From Catellicoccus marimammalium M35/04/3 (GTDB lineage Bacteria; Bacillota; Bacilli; Lactobacillales; Catellicoccaceae), in NCBI RefSeq assembly GCF_000313915.1, contig NZ_AMYT01000021.1, positions 89,795 to 153,794 on the forward strand: a stretch of DNA of 64,000 nucleotides, given 5' to 3'. How positions within the stretch are numbered: the stretch's first letter is position 1; each line of letters starts with the position of its first letter. This document shows positions 8,798 to 19,153 of this stretch, piece by piece. A program made the position numbers and the translations under genes. The notes beneath the pieces are model-generated. The model ran no database searches. It was not told where the DNA came from and was given only the letters and a program-made list of their open reading frames with translations.

Positions 8798-10906
8798 ATG
8801 GAAAAACAAGTATTTGAAACAACTTTTGCTGGCCGCTCATTAATCGTGGAAGCAGGACAGCTAGCACAACAAGCGAATGGAGCAGTTCTTGTTCGCTTTG
8901 GCGATACTGTGGTACTTTCTGCTGCAGTAGGAACAAAAGAAGCCATTGATGGTGATTTCTTCCCACTAACTGTCAATTATGAAGAGAAAATGTATGCGGC
9001 AGGAAAAATCCCTGGTGGTTTTATTAAACGTGAAGGACGTCCAAGTGAACATGCAACCTTAACCGCTCGTTTAATTGACCGTCCAATTCGTCCAATGTTT
9101 GAAGAAGGATATCGAAATGAAGTTCAAATCACGAATGTCGTCTTAAGTGTTGATCCAGATAACACACCAGAAATGACAGCGATGTTAGGTTCTTCTTTAG
9201 CGTTATGTATTTCTGATATTCCATTTGGCGGACCAATTGCTGGAGTGAATGTAGGTCGTGTGGATGGAAAATTAATAATCAATCCAACGGTTGAAGAATG
9301 GGAACAAAGTGATATTCACTTAAGCGTAGCTGGAACTAAAGAAGCAATCAACATGGTAGAAAGTGATGCTTGTGAAGTTTCAGAAGAAGAAATGTTAGAA
9401 GCCTTATTATTTGGTCATGAAGCAATTAAAACTTTATGTGACTTCCAATTAGAAATTCAAAAAGCAATTGGAAAAGAAAAAATGGAAGTAACTTTAGCTT
9501 CTGTTGACCCAGAACTAGAAGCAGAAATTATGGACCGTTACAAAGAAGAAATGTTGGCAGCGATTCAAACCAAAGATAAACAAGAACGCGGCGAAAAAGT
9601 CGATGCTTTACGTCAACGTGTTAATGAAGTTTATGAAGCAAACACAGTTGAAATGACAAGTAAAGAATCCGAAGCGTATATGAAAGAAGTCAATCAAATC
9701 GTCGATGCGATTGAAAAAGTAGAAGTACGTCGTTTAATTACAGAAGAAAAAGTTCGTCCCGATGGCCGTAAAATTGATGAAATCCGTCCTTTAGCAGCAG
9801 AAGTAGATTTATTACCACGTGCTCATGGATCTGGTTTATTCACGCGTGGACAAACACAAGCCTTATCTGTCACAACTTTAGCACCATTATCAGAAGCACA
9901 AGTGATTGATGGATTAGGAGCAGAAGAAAGCAAACGCTTTATCCATCATTACAATTTCCCACAATTCTCTGTCGGTTCTACCGGTCGTGCAGGTAGCCCA
10001 GGACGTCGTGAAATTGGACATGGTGCTCTAGGAGAACGTGCTTTAAAACATGTGATTCCAAGTGAAAAAGATTTCCCTTATGCGATTCGTACAGTCGCTG
10101 AAGTACTAGAATCTAACGGTTCTAGTTCACAAGCAAGTATCTGTGCTGGAACCTTATCTTTAATGGCTGCAGGGGTACCAATCAAAGCACCAGTAGCAGG
10201 AATTGCGATGGGCTTAATTATGGATGAAACTACTGGAAATTACACAGTGTTAACTGATATCCAAGGATTAGAAGACCACTTAGGAGATATGGACTTTAAA
10301 GTGGCAGGAACCGCTGAAGGAATTACAGCCTTACAGATGGACATTAAGATTAAAGGAATTACGAAAGAAATTTTAGAAGAAGCATTAGCCCAAGCAAAAT
10401 TAGCTCGTTTCCAAATCTTAGATGTTTTACATCAAGCGATTAAAGAACCAAGAAAACACTTAAGTCAATATGCACCAAAAATTAAGACTTTCATGATTAA
10501 ACCAGAAAAAATCAAAGAAGTTATCGGTAAAGGTGGCGACACCATCAATTCTATTATTGAAGCTACCGGCGTGAAAATTGATATTGAACAAGATGGACAA
10601 GTTAGCGTCTTTTCTGAAGATGAGGCAATGATTGATCGTGCTTGTGCAATGATTGATGACATTGTCCGTGAAGCAGAAGTAGGACAAGTCTATGATGCCA
10701 AAGTGGTTCGTATTGAAAAATATGGCGCATTTGTGAATTTATTTGGCGATAAAGATGCATTATTACATATTTCTCAAATTTCTAAAGAACGCATTAACAA
10801 TGTAGAAGATGTTTTAAAACTAGGAGATACGATTAAAGTAAAAGTAACAGAAATTGATGATAAAGGTCGTATCAATGTTTCTCACAAAGTCTTAGAAAAT
10901 GAATAA
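8798..10906 (+). CDS. pnp: Polyribonucleotide nucleotidyltransferase (PNPase)
   Basis: 702-residue phosphorolytic 3'-5' exoribonuclease. It contains two RNase PH domains (about 1-230 and 310-540) separated by a helical domain, a KH domain ([18 protein letters not shown], about 568) and a C-terminal S1 domain ([20 protein letters not shown], about 628-698). The [20 protein letters not shown] region (residues about 390-410) holds the phosphate-binding loop. RBS AAGGAG is eight bases upstream. PNPase degrades mRNA and in Gram-positives is the main 3' exonuclease. Confidence 0.97.
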   Translation: MEKQVFETTFAGRSLIVEAGQLAQQANGAVLVRFGDTVVLSAAVGTKEAIDGDFFPLTVNYEEKMYAAGKIPGGFIKREGRPSEHATLTARLIDRPIRPMFEEGYRNEVQITNVVLSVDPDNTPEMTAMLGSSLALCISDIPFGGPIAGVNVGRVDGKLIINPTVEEWEQSDIHLSVAGTKEAINMVESDACEVSEEEMLEALLFGHEAIKTLCDFQLEIQKAIGKEKMEVTLASVDPELEAEIMDRYKEEMLAAIQTKDKQERGEKVDALRQRVNEVYEANTVEMTSKESEAYMKEVNQIVDAIEKVEVRRLITEEKVRPDGRKIDEIRPLAAEVDLLPRAHGSGLFTRGQTQALSVTTLAPLSEAQVIDGLGAEESKRFIHHYNFPQFSVGSTGRAGSPGRREIGHGALGERALKHVIPSEKDFPYAIRTVAEVLESNGSSSQASICAGTLSLMAAGVPIKAPVAGIAMGLIMDETTGNYTVLTDIQGLEDHLGDMDFKVAGTAEGITALQMDIKIKGITKEILEEALAQAKLARFQILDVLHQAIKEPRKHLSQYAPKIKTFMIKPEKIKEVIGKGGDTINSIIEATGVKIDIEQDGQVSVFSEDEAMIDRACAMIDDIVREAEVGQVYDAKVVRIEKYGAFVNLFGDKDALLHISQISKERINNVEDVLKLGDTIKVKVTEIDDKGRINVSHKVLENE

Positions 10907-10909
10907 ATC

Positions 10910-10940
10910 AAAAAAGCAGGAGAAATCCTGCTTTTTTTTT
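10910..10940 (+). terminator. pnp terminator
   Basis: GCAGGA/TCCTGC stem with GAAA tetraloop between an A run and T10; strong intrinsic terminator. Confidence 0.92.
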
Positions 10941-11006
10941 GTTAAAATTGCTTTTTTATTATTGAATCTATCTTTTTTTAACAAAATCTTAAGAAATAAA
11001 AAGGAG

Positions 11007-11035
11007 AAAAACTCTTGATTCTAAAAGAGTTTTTG
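11007..11035 (+). terminator. Orphan terminator-like hairpin upstream of the ABC transporter
   Basis: AAAAACTCTT/AAGAGTTTTT with an 8-base loop, followed by TTTTTG. It lies between the pnp terminator and the transporter promoter at 11088 and serves no visible gene; it may back up pnp termination. Confidence 0.55.
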
Positions 11036-11087
11036 TTCAAAAAGCAAACATTATCCTCTTTATTTTAAGAATTTTTTATTGTTTTAA

Positions 11088-11117
11088 TTGTTTTTTTATA
11101 AGGTAGTAAGATACAAT
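11088..11117 (+). promoter_or_regulatory. Promoter of the amino-acid ABC transporter operon
   Basis: TTGTTT (11088-11093), 18-base spacer, TACAAT (11112-11117), 32 bases upstream of the start codon. Confidence 0.55.
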
Positions 11118-11149
11118 GGTAAACAATAATCAAAAGGAGGATTAGAAAA

Positions 11150-12568
11150 ATGAAAAAACGAATAACAATATTATTATTGATGCTTCTAGGTTTATTTTTC
11201 TCTTGGTCTGTAAACGCGGCAGAAAAGGAGTACAAAATTGGGATGGATGTTACTTATGCCCCCTTTGAATTTACCAATGATAAAGGAAAACTAGAAGGAA
11301 TCGATGTTGATATTTTAAAAGCGATTGCCAAAGAAGAACATTTAAAATTACAGCTCGATACAATTGGTTTTAATGGTGCTGTTCAAGCAGCAGAAGCAGG
11401 ACAAATCAACGGAATTATGGCTGGAATGATGATTACAGAAGAAAGAAAGCAACACTTTAATTTTTCTAATCCTTACTTCAAGTCAGGAGTAGTAATGATA
11501 TCCAAACCAGGGAGTCGTTATACCTCACTTGCTTCTACTCGTGGACAAAAAATAGCGATTAAAACAGGAACAGCTGCGGCAGCGTATGCTCAAGAACTAC
11601 AAAAAAAATATCAATGGAAGTTAGTAACTTTTGATGAGACAAACAATGTCTTTAACGATGTGTTAACAGGAAATGCAGTAGCTTGTTTTGAAGAAGAACC
11701 CATCGCTCGCTATTCTATTAAAACAGGAGTGAAACTTCAAGTACAAACCAAAGCTGCCAAAACAGGATATTATGGCTTTGCAGTAAAAAAAGGAACAAAT
11801 GGAGAATTGTTAGCTGCGTTTAACCGCGGACTAGCTAAAATTAAGAAAAATGGGGAATATGATCGAATCTTAAGTCATTATTTATCCAATGAGGTTGCAG
11901 AAAAAAATAAGAGTACAGAAAAACCATTCTTTACTCTTTTTAAAGAGAATGCTCCTCTTTTAATGAAAGGATTAAAATTAACCTTATTACTTAGTGTTTT
12001 AGGGATTTTAGGAGCGACGGTTGTTGGAATTTTGATTGGTTTATTAGGAGTAATGCCAAATAAACTTTGTCATGGATTATCCGAAATTTTTATTTATACC
12101 TTCCGTGGGTTACCCGTAATTGTTTTAGCATTATTTATCTATAGTGGTTTTCCTCTAATATTAGGATTTAAGATTCCGGCAATGATTGCTGGAGTCATTA
12201 CCCTTTCTTTAAATGAAGGAGCCTACATCGCTGCTTTTGTAAAAGGAGGAATTCAAGCAGTAGATAAAGGTCAAATGGAAGCAGCGCGTAGTTTAGGATT
12301 GTCTTATGGTCAAGCCTTGATGAAAATTGTCTTACCACAAGGGTTAAAATTAATGATTCCTTCTTTTGTCAACCAATTTATTATGACGTTAAAAGATACT
12401 TCTATTTTATCAGTAATTGGTTTATTGGAATTAACACAAATGGGGAAAATGATTATTGCTCGTAATATGGAAGGATTTAGAATTTGGATGATGGTCGCGA
12501 TTATTTATGTGGTGATTATTACCTTATTAACATTACTCAGTCAATGGCTACAAAAGAAGGTGAAATAA
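11150..12568 (+). CDS. Polar amino-acid (probably glutamine) ABC transporter, fused binding protein and permease
   Basis: 472 residues combining an N-terminal signal peptide (to about residue 23, ...SWSVNAA), one extracellular solute-binding domain (about 24-250, beginning [18 protein letters not shown], the classic start of polar amino-acid binding proteins) and a permease domain with about five helices (265-470) containing the EAA loop [25 protein letters not shown]. This GlnP-like fusion is common in lactic acid bacteria; Lactococcus GlnP has two binding domains, this one has one. The ATPase gene follows after one base. Substrate is inferred from family only. Confidence 0.88.
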   Translation: MKKRITILLLMLLGLFFSWSVNAAEKEYKIGMDVTYAPFEFTNDKGKLEGIDVDILKAIAKEEHLKLQLDTIGFNGAVQAAEAGQINGIMAGMMITEERKQHFNFSNPYFKSGVVMISKPGSRYTSLASTRGQKIAIKTGTAAAAYAQELQKKYQWKLVTFDETNNVFNDVLTGNAVACFEEEPIARYSIKTGVKLQVQTKAAKTGYYGFAVKKGTNGELLAAFNRGLAKIKKNGEYDRILSHYLSNEVAEKNKSTEKPFFTLFKENAPLLMKGLKLTLLLSVLGILGATVVGILIGLLGVMPNKLCHGLSEIFIYTFRGLPVIVLALFIYSGFPLILGFKIPAMIAGVITLSLNEGAYIAAFVKGGIQAVDKGQMEAARSLGLSYGQALMKIVLPQGLKLMIPSFVNQFIMTLKDTSILSVIGLLELTQMGKMIIARNMEGFRIWMMVAIIYVVIITLLTLLSQWLQKKVK

Positions 12569-12569
12569 C

Positions 12570-13304
12570 ATGGAAGTAAAAATTCAAGCAAAAGAAATTC
12601 ATAAAAAATATAAAAAAAATCACGTGTTAAAAGGGATTGATTTAACCATCCATCAAGGAGAAGTCGTTGTACTGATTGGACCTTCAGGATCTGGAAAAAG
12701 TACTTTTTTACGTTGCTTAAATTATTTAGAAGAGCCAACTTCAGGCACAGTGAGCATTGATGGAGAACAATTAGCAGAGGATAAGAAATTAAATAATTTG
12801 CGCAAAAAAGTAGGGATGGTTTTTCAACATTTCCATTTATTTGAGCATATGACGGTAGGAGAAAATATTGCTTTTGCTCCTCGATTGTTACGTGTTTTAA
12901 AGACAAAAGAAGACATCAATACAAGAGTGGAAGACTTACTCGCTCAAGTAGGACTATCTGAGAAAAAAGAAGCGATGCCACATCAGCTATCTGGAGGACA
13001 AAAACAACGTGTGGCCATTGCTCGCTCTCTAGCGATGAATCCAGAAGTTATCTTATTTGATGAACCAACAAGTGCATTAGACCCAGAAATGGTTGGTGAT
13101 GTTTTAGATGTGATGAAGCAGTTAGCCAAAGAGGGAATGACAATGGTAATTGTGACTCATGAAATGGGCTTTGCACGTCAAGTAGCCGATCGAGTGGTCT
13201 TTATGGCAGAAGGAGTGATTGTAGAAGAAGGAACTCCAAGTGAAATTTTTGATACGCCAAAAGAGGAACGAACCAAACAATTTTTAGCGAAAGTATTAAA
13301 ATAA
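12570..13304 (+). CDS. Amino-acid ABC transporter ATP-binding protein (GlnQ-like)
   Basis: 244-residue ABC ATPase with Walker [11 protein letters not shown]-loop [12 protein letters not shown], signature [17 protein letters not shown], Walker [14 protein letters not shown] and the H-loop VTHEM. The pattern and length are those of polar amino-acid importers (HisP/GlnQ subfamily). It begins one base after the fused permease gene, so the two form one importer unit. Terminator at 13320. Confidence 0.95.
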   Translation: MEVKIQAKEIHKKYKKNHVLKGIDLTIHQGEVVVLIGPSGSGKSTFLRCLNYLEEPTSGTVSIDGEQLAEDKKLNNLRKKVGMVFQHFHLFEHMTVGENIAFAPRLLRVLKTKEDINTRVEDLLAQVGLSEKKEAMPHQLSGGQKQRVAIARSLAMNPEVILFDEPTSALDPEMVGDVLDVMKQLAKEGMTMVIVTHEMGFARQVADRVVFMAEGVIVEEGTPSEIFDTPKEERTKQFLAKVLK

Positions 13305-13319
13305 AGAAATGAAAAAAGT

Positions 13320-13352
13320 AAAGAGAGAGGAAATTTTCCTTTCTCTTTTTTA
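13320..13352 (+). terminator. Terminator of the ABC transporter operon
   Basis: GAGAGAGGAA pairs with TTCCTTTCTC (one G-U), followed by TTTTTTATT. Confidence 0.8.
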
Positions 13353-13449
13353 TTACGAGGAAGTAAAGGTTGATTTTGAAGAGTGAAATTTTCGCTATTC
13401 AATGGTAAAATGAAAGAAGTATTGACGAAAGAAGGAGGGAGGGCCAACT

Positions 13450-14322
13450 GTGAAAAACGCCAAAATTAGTAAAAAAATCATTATTACGATTATTATTGCT
13501 TTGTTAGTGATTGCGTTAGTGATTTTCTCAACGATTGGCTTACGTTCTGGTAAATCAAGTAAATATCAATCAATGGTCGATGATGGAATGGCAATGGTTG
13601 ACCGAGTGATTTCAGCACCGCTACGTGGAATTCATGCGATGGTAGATTCTGTGCATACCGTTTTTACTACGATGGAAGAAAATGAACAACTGAAAAAACG
13701 AATTGATAATTATACCAATTTAGAAGCACAAAATGAAGCTTATCGAGATGAAAACAAAGCGTTGCGTGCACAATTAGAAATGAATGAAACCTTAACCAAT
13801 TATGATACTGTGACGGCAAGTGTTATTAATCGCTCTCCAGATAATTGGCAAAATATTTTAATCGTGGATTGTGGAACGAAGCAGGGAGTCAAAGAAGGAA
13901 TGGCTGTTATGGGATCAAAAGGTTTAATTGGTCGTGTCATTCAAGCCAATCGTACAACAAGTAAAGTGCAATTATTGATTTCTTCTGATAATAAGAGCAG
14001 TCATTATCCAGTAATGATTCAAAATAAAGGAACAGAAGTTTACGGATTACTAGATTCTTATTCTTCAAAAGATAATGCTTATATTGTCAAACAGTTGACG
14101 AGCGATAGTCATGTCAAAGAAGGAGATCGTGTCATTACTTCTGGGTTAGGAGGACGTTCACCAAAAGGATTATTTGTCGGTACCGTCCAAAAAGTGAAAA
14201 AGGACCGTTATGGACTAAATAAAGAAGTGTATGTCCGTCCTGCAGGATCAATGTACGATATCAGTGTAGTTACGGTGATTAAACGTTTAGCAACAGAAAG
14301 TGAGTCAGAAAATGAATCCTAA
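13450..14322 (+). CDS. mreC: Rod-shape determining protein MreC
   Basis: 290 residues: short cytoplasmic basic N-terminus, one membrane helix (about 10-30), a coiled coil (about 70-115), then the extracellular beta-barrel domain with VINRSPDNWQNILIVDCG and the MGSKGLIGRVIQ block. MreC organises the elongasome with MreD and RodA/PBP2. Start is GTG at 13450 preceded by GGAGGGAGGG. It overlaps mreD. mreB is not next to it, which is common in cocci and ovococci where MreCD direct peripheral wall growth. Confidence 0.94.
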   Translation: MKNAKISKKIIITIIIALLVIALVIFSTIGLRSGKSSKYQSMVDDGMAMVDRVISAPLRGIHAMVDSVHTVFTTMEENEQLKKRIDNYTNLEAQNEAYRDENKALRAQLEMNETLTNYDTVTASVINRSPDNWQNILIVDCGTKQGVKEGMAVMGSKGLIGRVIQANRTTSKVQLLISSDNKSSHYPVMIQNKGTEVYGLLDSYSSKDNAYIVKQLTSDSHVKEGDRVITSGLGGRSPKGLFVGTVQKVKKDRYGLNKEVYVRPAGSMYDISVVTVIKRLATESESENES

Positions 14323-14845
14323 GCCAAGTTATACAAAATTTAAATGGTTTTTCCCTATTTTAGGAATTTTATTTGTCCTATTAGATGGTCGTCTGACGAT
14401 GCTCTTTTCATTTTTTTCTAATTCACGAAATATTTGTAGCGTTCAATTTTTATTACTATTAATTATTGTGGCTTATTTTTGTTTTGGAGCCCATTTTTAC
14501 TTGTATACTTGGACGATTGTTTTTGGTGTCTTATATGACTTGTACTATTATGGAAATGTAGGGATTTTTGCCTTTTGTTTACCAATGATGGTCTTTTTAT
14601 TAAATCATATGATTCATTACGTACGCCCAAGTCTTTCAGCGTATATGATGATTTTTCTACTATGTACGATTTGGGTATTATATGGTAGTTACTTTATGCA
14701 ATGTATCTTCCAAATTGTCCAAATTGACTTTGTAGGATATATGGTTTTATATGCAGCACCGACGTTATTATTTAGTGCTTTAGTTTATTATATTGCCTTA
14801 CTTTATGGCCGACGTTTCTTTTTACATCGTCCTTTAGTTGCATAA
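14312..14845 (+). CDS. mreD: Rod-shape determining protein MreD
   Basis: 177-residue membrane protein with five or six hydrophobic helices, matching MreD in size, topology and position after mreC. The start at 14312 overlaps the mreC end by 11 bases; a GTG at 14300 is an alternative, and neither has a strong ribosome binding site, suggesting coupling to mreC translation. Sequence conservation in this family is low, so synteny carries much of the call. Confidence 0.85.
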   Translation: MNPKPSYTKFKWFFPILGILFVLLDGRLTMLFSFFSNSRNICSVQFLLLLIIVAYFCFGAHFYLYTWTIVFGVLYDLYYYGNVGIFAFCLPMMVFLLNHMIHYVRPSLSAYMMIFLLCTIWVLYGSYFMQCIFQIVQIDFVGYMVLYAAPTLLFSALVYYIALLYGRRFFLHRPLVA

Positions 14846-14847
14846 AA

Positions 14848-14885
14848 AAAAACTCCAAGGAAGTTAGTTTTCTTTGGAGTTTTTT
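14848..14885. terminator. Bidirectional terminator between mreD and the lipid-kinase-like gene
   Basis: AAAACTCCAAGGAA pairs with TTTCTTTGGAGTTTT; the minus-strand gene's stop codon (14864-14866) lies in the loop. Flanked by A and T runs. Confidence 0.85.
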
Positions 14886-15829
14886 GTTTCCCAAAAGTAT
14901 TGATAGCTTGGCATTAAACGCAGATCAATCGGTTGTGGATTCCAAATTTGTCCATCAAAATGAAGATATTGTGGTACTGTCGAAATGATTCGTAACTGTT
15001 TTCCTTCTCCTGTAAAAATTAAAGGAGAATTTTGTGGGCGATGACGCCATAAAGAAAAAGCAATACGAATTAGATGTAACCAAGAGCGTTTTTCAATGAT
15101 CATAAATTCTGATTCTACTTTTGTATTTTCTTCTAAGTTTTCTTCTTCAATAGAAAAGAAATGTTTTCGATTCGTGACAGAACAAAAAAGAGTATGAGGG
15201 AAATTCCATTTTCTTCCTTGATATTCTAAACAAATAGGAAATCCATTATGAAAAGAGATATTTTTCATCACGGTATAAAATTTAGGCATAAAATAAAAAG
15301 GATGAATTTTAAATAATTGATTTCTTTTTCGTTCTTGCACATTTTTTTCAATTTCCGCTGAAAGTCCAATTCCTAAATGAGAAAAGCAAATGCCAGAAGC
15401 TTGCGAAACTTGTTCTTGATAATATAAGGTATGCATCGCCATTGGCTCTTTTGTTGCTAAAATCTGTTGAATTCGTTTTTTGGGAGATGTAGTAATTCCA
15501 CAATTTTTTGTAAATTCATTTTTAATTACAGGAATATAAGCAATCGGAATTGTCGGGTCTTGAATCGTATTAATAATTTCATGTAAAGTACCTTCTCCAC
15601 CAATCACAATCAAAAGAGGAAAAGGTTTACCTTCTTCTTCTTGTGGCCAAGAGACTAATTTTTTTTCTTCTAATAATTCATGAATTAACATTCGTTCATG
15701 AAAAGGATAAGCGGTATAAATTGCCTCATAAGAAATATCTTGTTCATCTAGATATTGAGTTACTTCACGTGCCACACGTTTTCCATTTCCGTTTCCTGCT
15801 TGTTCATTAATTAATAAGTAAAGCCACAT
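14864..15829 (-). CDS. Diacylglycerol/lipid kinase family protein, divergent
   Basis: 321 residues with the fold signature of the YegS/DgkB lipid kinase family: NEQAGNGNGKR near the N-terminus and a nucleotide-binding loop IGGEGTLHEI (residues about 76-85). The usual GGDGT is GGEGT, and the second conserved loop, normally GTGND(F/L)AR, reads VIKNEFTKN (about 101-109), so key glycines and the aspartate are missing. It may have altered or lost kinase activity. Encoded 18 bases after the CBS-domain gene in one operon. RBS AGGAGG precedes the ATG. Confidence 0.7.
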   Translation of the reverse strand: MWLYLLINEQAGNGNGKRVAREVTQYLDEQDISYEAIYTAYPFHERMLIHELLEEKKLVSWPQEEEGKPFPLLIVIGGEGTLHEIINTIQDPTIPIAYIPVIKNEFTKNCGITTSPKKRIQQILATKEPMAMHTLYYQEQVSQASGICFSHLGIGLSAEIEKNVQERKRNQLFKIHPFYFMPKFYTVMKNISFHNGFPICLEYQGRKWNFPHTLFCSVTNRKHFFSIEEENLEENTKVESEFMIIEKRSWLHLIRIAFSLWRHRPQNSPLIFTGEGKQLRIISTVPQYLHFDGQIWNPQPIDLRLMPSYQYFWETKNSKEN

Positions 15830-15847
15830 AAGAGACCTCCTTTCTCC

Positions 15848-16474
15848 TTAGGGAAGAGTCAAAAGATGATCGATTTTAAAATGTCGTTTTTCTAATTTAC
15901 GTAAACATTCTCGTAAGTTTTTTTCAGTTGTCTCCTGACCTAATAATAAAAGTAATTGTTTATGTCCAACAGGGGATGCATTAGTTAATGACATACACCC
16001 CAACACTTCACAACGACGATGAATTACTTTTGATAATTGATACATAGCTCGATCCACATTTTCATAATCAAGAGTTAGTACGTATTTTGCATGGTCAAAA
16101 GACCAAATTTTTTCTAACAATTTCATAAATGAATGATGACGCAAAATACCAATAAAATGATGTTGTTCATTTAGAACTGCTAAATAAGGAAGATTCCCAA
16201 ACTGAAAAAGAGTTTGTAATAAGCAGTCTTTTTTTGTAATATATTTGTTTGTGTTTTTAATAAATTGAGTAATGGATGTAGTGGAATTTGGATCTTTTGC
16301 TAAATGCTTATATAAATCCAGTAAGTAAATATTTCCACGAAATATTTGATGAGTTTTATCTAAAACAGGTAAAACATCATCTTCTGAATAAACAAAGGCT
16401 TTTAGCGCATCTTGCAAATCCATACTTTCATCTAGTACACTCAGTTGTTTGGTAGGGATTACAATCTCTGCCAT
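15848..16474 (-). CDS. CBS-domain protein with C-terminal ACT-like region (CbpA-like)
   Basis: 208 residues. Two CBS motifs cover about 1-125 (SEDDVLPVLDKTHQIFRGNIYLLDL and NLPYLAVLNEQHHFIGIL), followed by a region (about 130-200) resembling an ACT-type fold. This architecture matches the c-di-AMP-binding CbpA type of Listeria rather than the shorter CbpB/DarB. Ligand binding is inference. It is the first gene of a two-gene minus-strand operon with the lipid-kinase-like gene; GAAGGATAAGG lies before the ATG. Confidence 0.65.
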   Translation of the reverse strand: MAEIVIPTKQLSVLDESMDLQDALKAFVYSEDDVLPVLDKTHQIFRGNIYLLDLYKHLAKDPNSTTSITQFIKNTNKYITKKDCLLQTLFQFGNLPYLAVLNEQHHFIGILRHHSFMKLLEKIWSFDHAKYVLTLDYENVDRAMYQLSKVIHRRCEVLGCMSLTNASPVGHKQLLLLLGQETTEKNLRECLRKLEKRHFKIDHLLTLP

Positions 16475-16611
16475 CCTTATCCTTCACCTTCTCATAAATT
16501 TTTCGTACTCATTATTTTCTTATTATATCATAATTTATGACGAAGACAGAAAATATGAGAACTTATAGATGACAGAAACGTAATAAAATAGTACGATAAT
16601 AATTAGTATTA

Positions 16612-16634
16612 TTTTTGTATGAAGTATACAAAAA
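16612..16634 (+). promoter_or_regulatory. Perfect inverted repeat upstream of clpC
   Basis: TTTTTGTAT and ATACAAAAA separated by five bases, 18 bases before the clpC start and next to its ribosome binding site. Could be an operator or an RNA hairpin. It does not match the CtsR heptamer repeat (GGTCAAA type) expected for clp genes. Confidence 0.45.
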
Positions 16635-16651
16635 GATAGGAGGAAAATGAC

Positions 16652-19108
16652 ATGGATTTTGATCAAAGTATCCAAGAAATCATTCTCAAAGCTAGTGAAT
16701 TAGCGATGAAACATCGCTGTGAATACATTTCGAGCTTAGATTTACTTCGAGCCTTAGTAGAAGTAAATTTAGATGTGCAACAAGTGTTTAAAGAATTAAA
16801 TATCAACGAAGAAGAATTCTTTTCTTTTTTAGATAAAAAACAAGTAACGGGAGAATTCCCAGTAGATAAAGAAGCAGTATTATCGCGAATTAGTCAAGAG
16901 GCGTTATTTTTAGCGAAACAAGAATCTGTACATTATCAATTTAAAGAAACAGAACCTTTATTTATTTTATTTGGCTTCTTACATTTAACAGATACAATGG
17001 TGTACCAAGTATTGACAAAGTTTGCACCAAAATATGGTTGGTTTGATGCGATTCATGTTCAATTGTTGCGTCGCAATGAAGGAAATCGTGAACAGCTTCT
17101 AGAATATACACCTGACCTACATCCCATGGATGAGGACGAAGAAGAGTTTGAAGATGAATTTTTTGCTGAACCAATGCCACTAGAAACAAAAGAATTAGAT
17201 CAAGTTTCACGTAATTTAACCGAATTGGCTAGAAATGGAAAATTAGATCCAGTCATTGGACGCGATGAAGAAATTGACCGTGTCTTACAAATTTTAGCTC
17301 GTAGAACTAAAAATAATCCTTTATTATTAGGAGACCCTGGAGTCGGAAAAACAGCCATTGCAGAAGGGATTGCGCTACGTATTGCCAATAAAGAAGTTCC
17401 TGTAGAGTTTCAAAATAAAGAAATTATTCAATTAGATATTGCTAATGTAGTTGCTGGAACTCGCTTCCGTGGTGATTTTGAAGAACGAATGAAAAAAATC
17501 ATGGCTGAAGTGGAAGCAAATCCACAAATTATTTTATTTATTGATGAAATTCATATGCTGATGCATGCTGGAAGTAGTGAAGGATCTGTCGATGCGTCTA
17601 ATATTTTAAAACCAGCGTTAGCTCGTGGTGAAATCCAAATCTTAGGAGCAACGACATTTGAAGAATACCAAGAAAAAATTGAAAAAGATCGTGCGTTTGC
17701 TCGTCGTTTTGCATTAGTGAAATTATCAGAACCTACTGCTTCTGAAACGTTAACGATTTTAGAAGGATTACAAGGACGCTATGAGGCATATCACCACTTG
17801 CACTTCACAAAAGAAGCATTAGAAGCAGCTGTTGATTTATCTGATCGTTATTTAACTGATCGTCATTTTCCAGATAAAGCGATTGATTTATTGGATGAAG
17901 CGGCAGCCAAAAAACGTGTAATTGATCGTGATTATTCTTTCCATGAAGATCAAAAAGCGTCTTTTGATTCTTTCTTAGAGCAACAAACCGAAGCAATGAA
18001 GAAAAAAGACTTTGTCCGTGCTAAAGAATTGCAAGATGAAATGGATAGTATTAAGGAAGAATTATCTTCTTATGAAAAAGATCGCCAGACAAAAGAGATC
18101 ATCACTAAAGAAGATATTGCTCAGGTCGTTTCGCAATGGACAGGAGTACCAGTGACAGAAGTAGAACAATCAGAAGGCCAACGGTTATTACACTTAGAAG
18201 AAGAGTTAGAAAAACGTGTCATTGGACAAAAAGAAGCATGCCAAGTAGTTGCTCGTTCGATTCGTCGAGCTCGCAGTGGTCTTGCTTCTAGCAATCGTCC
18301 AATTGGTTCTTTCTTATTCTTAGGACCAACAGGGGTTGGGAAAACAGAATTAGCTAAAACTCTCGCTCGAACTCTATTCGGGGATGAAAAACAAATGATC
18401 CGTATCGACATGAGCGAATTTATGAGTAAAGAAAATGTAAGTCGCTTAATCGGTTCAGCTCCAGGCTATGTAGGATATGAGTCAGGAGGACAATTAACAG
18501 AAAAAGTACGCCAAAAACCATATAGCGTTTTACTTTTTGATGAAGTAGAAAAAGCACACCCTGATGTTTTCAATGTGATGTTACAAATTTTAGATGATGG
18601 TTATGTGACCGATGCAAAGGGACGTAAAGTCGATTTTACAAATACGGTAATTATTATGACTTCTAATATTGGAGCAAATGAAGTTCGTGACCAAAAACGA
18701 GTAGGTTTTGGACAAAGTGCAGAACTAGCTCAAAAAGAACGTGAGTCTATTATGCAAAATGCCTTAAAAGAGCATTTCCGTCCTGAATTTTTAAACCGTA
18801 TCGATGATACAATTATTTTCCATAATTTGGCTCAAAAAGATATCGAAGCCATTGCAAAACTATTTGTTTCTGATGTCAAAGAACGAGTAGAAAAATTAGG
18901 AATTGAATTAAAAGTCAGTCATGCCGTCTATGAACAATTGGCAAAAGCAGGATTCGATGAAGAATATGGTGCACGTCCATTACGTCGTGTTGTCATTAAA
19001 GAAGTAGAAGATCGCTTAGCAGATGCTTTATTGAGCAAAGAATTTGTGGCAGGAGACGTTGTTCAATTTGGCGTTCGTCAAGGAAAATATTATATGAAGA
19101 AAAAATAG
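16652..19108 (+). CDS. clpC: ClpC-type AAA+ chaperone/protease ATPase subunit
   Basis: 818-residue HSP100 ATPase: N-domain (1-140, quite divergent), acidic linker (about 150-175), first AAA module with GDPGVGKT (about 227), a middle domain holding a UVR motif (KKDFVRAKELQDEMDSI), and a second AAA module with GPTGVGKT (about 557). The loop QKRVGFGQS contains a VGF tripeptide of the type that docks on ClpP. Lack of an N-terminal zinc finger argues against ClpE. It stands alone, not in a ctsR-mcsAB-clpC operon, and no CtsR site is visible, so regulation may differ. Confidence 0.85.
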   Translation: MDFDQSIQEIILKASELAMKHRCEYISSLDLLRALVEVNLDVQQVFKELNINEEEFFSFLDKKQVTGEFPVDKEAVLSRISQEALFLAKQESVHYQFKETEPLFILFGFLHLTDTMVYQVLTKFAPKYGWFDAIHVQLLRRNEGNREQLLEYTPDLHPMDEDEEEFEDEFFAEPMPLETKELDQVSRNLTELARNGKLDPVIGRDEEIDRVLQILARRTKNNPLLLGDPGVGKTAIAEGIALRIANKEVPVEFQNKEIIQLDIANVVAGTRFRGDFEERMKKIMAEVEANPQIILFIDEIHMLMHAGSSEGSVDASNILKPALARGEIQILGATTFEEYQEKIEKDRAFARRFALVKLSEPTASETLTILEGLQGRYEAYHHLHFTKEALEAAVDLSDRYLTDRHFPDKAIDLLDEAAAKKRVIDRDYSFHEDQKASFDSFLEQQTEAMKKKDFVRAKELQDEMDSIKEELSSYEKDRQTKEIITKEDIAQVVSQWTGVPVTEVEQSEGQRLLHLEEELEKRVIGQKEACQVVARSIRRARSGLASSNRPIGSFLFLGPTGVGKTELAKTLARTLFGDEKQMIRIDMSEFMSKENVSRLIGSAPGYVGYESGGQLTEKVRQKPYSVLLFDEVEKAHPDVFNVMLQILDDGYVTDAKGRKVDFTNTVIIMTSNIGANEVRDQKRVGFGQSAELAQKERESIMQNALKEHFRPEFLNRIDDTIIFHNLAQKDIEAIAKLFVSDVKERVEKLGIELKVSHAVYEQLAKAGFDEEYGARPLRRVVIKEVEDRLADALLSKEFVAGDVVQFGVRQGKYYMKKK

Positions 19109-19134
19109 AAAGAGACGTTTCGTCTCTTTCCTTG
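19108..19134 (+). terminator. Weak hairpin after clpC
   Basis: GAAAGAGACG/CGTCTCTTTC stem with TTT loop, starting at the last base of the clpC stop codon; there is no long T run, so read-through into the U32 genes is possible. Confidence 0.55.
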
Positions 19135-19153
19135 TGTTATGAAAGGAGAAATT

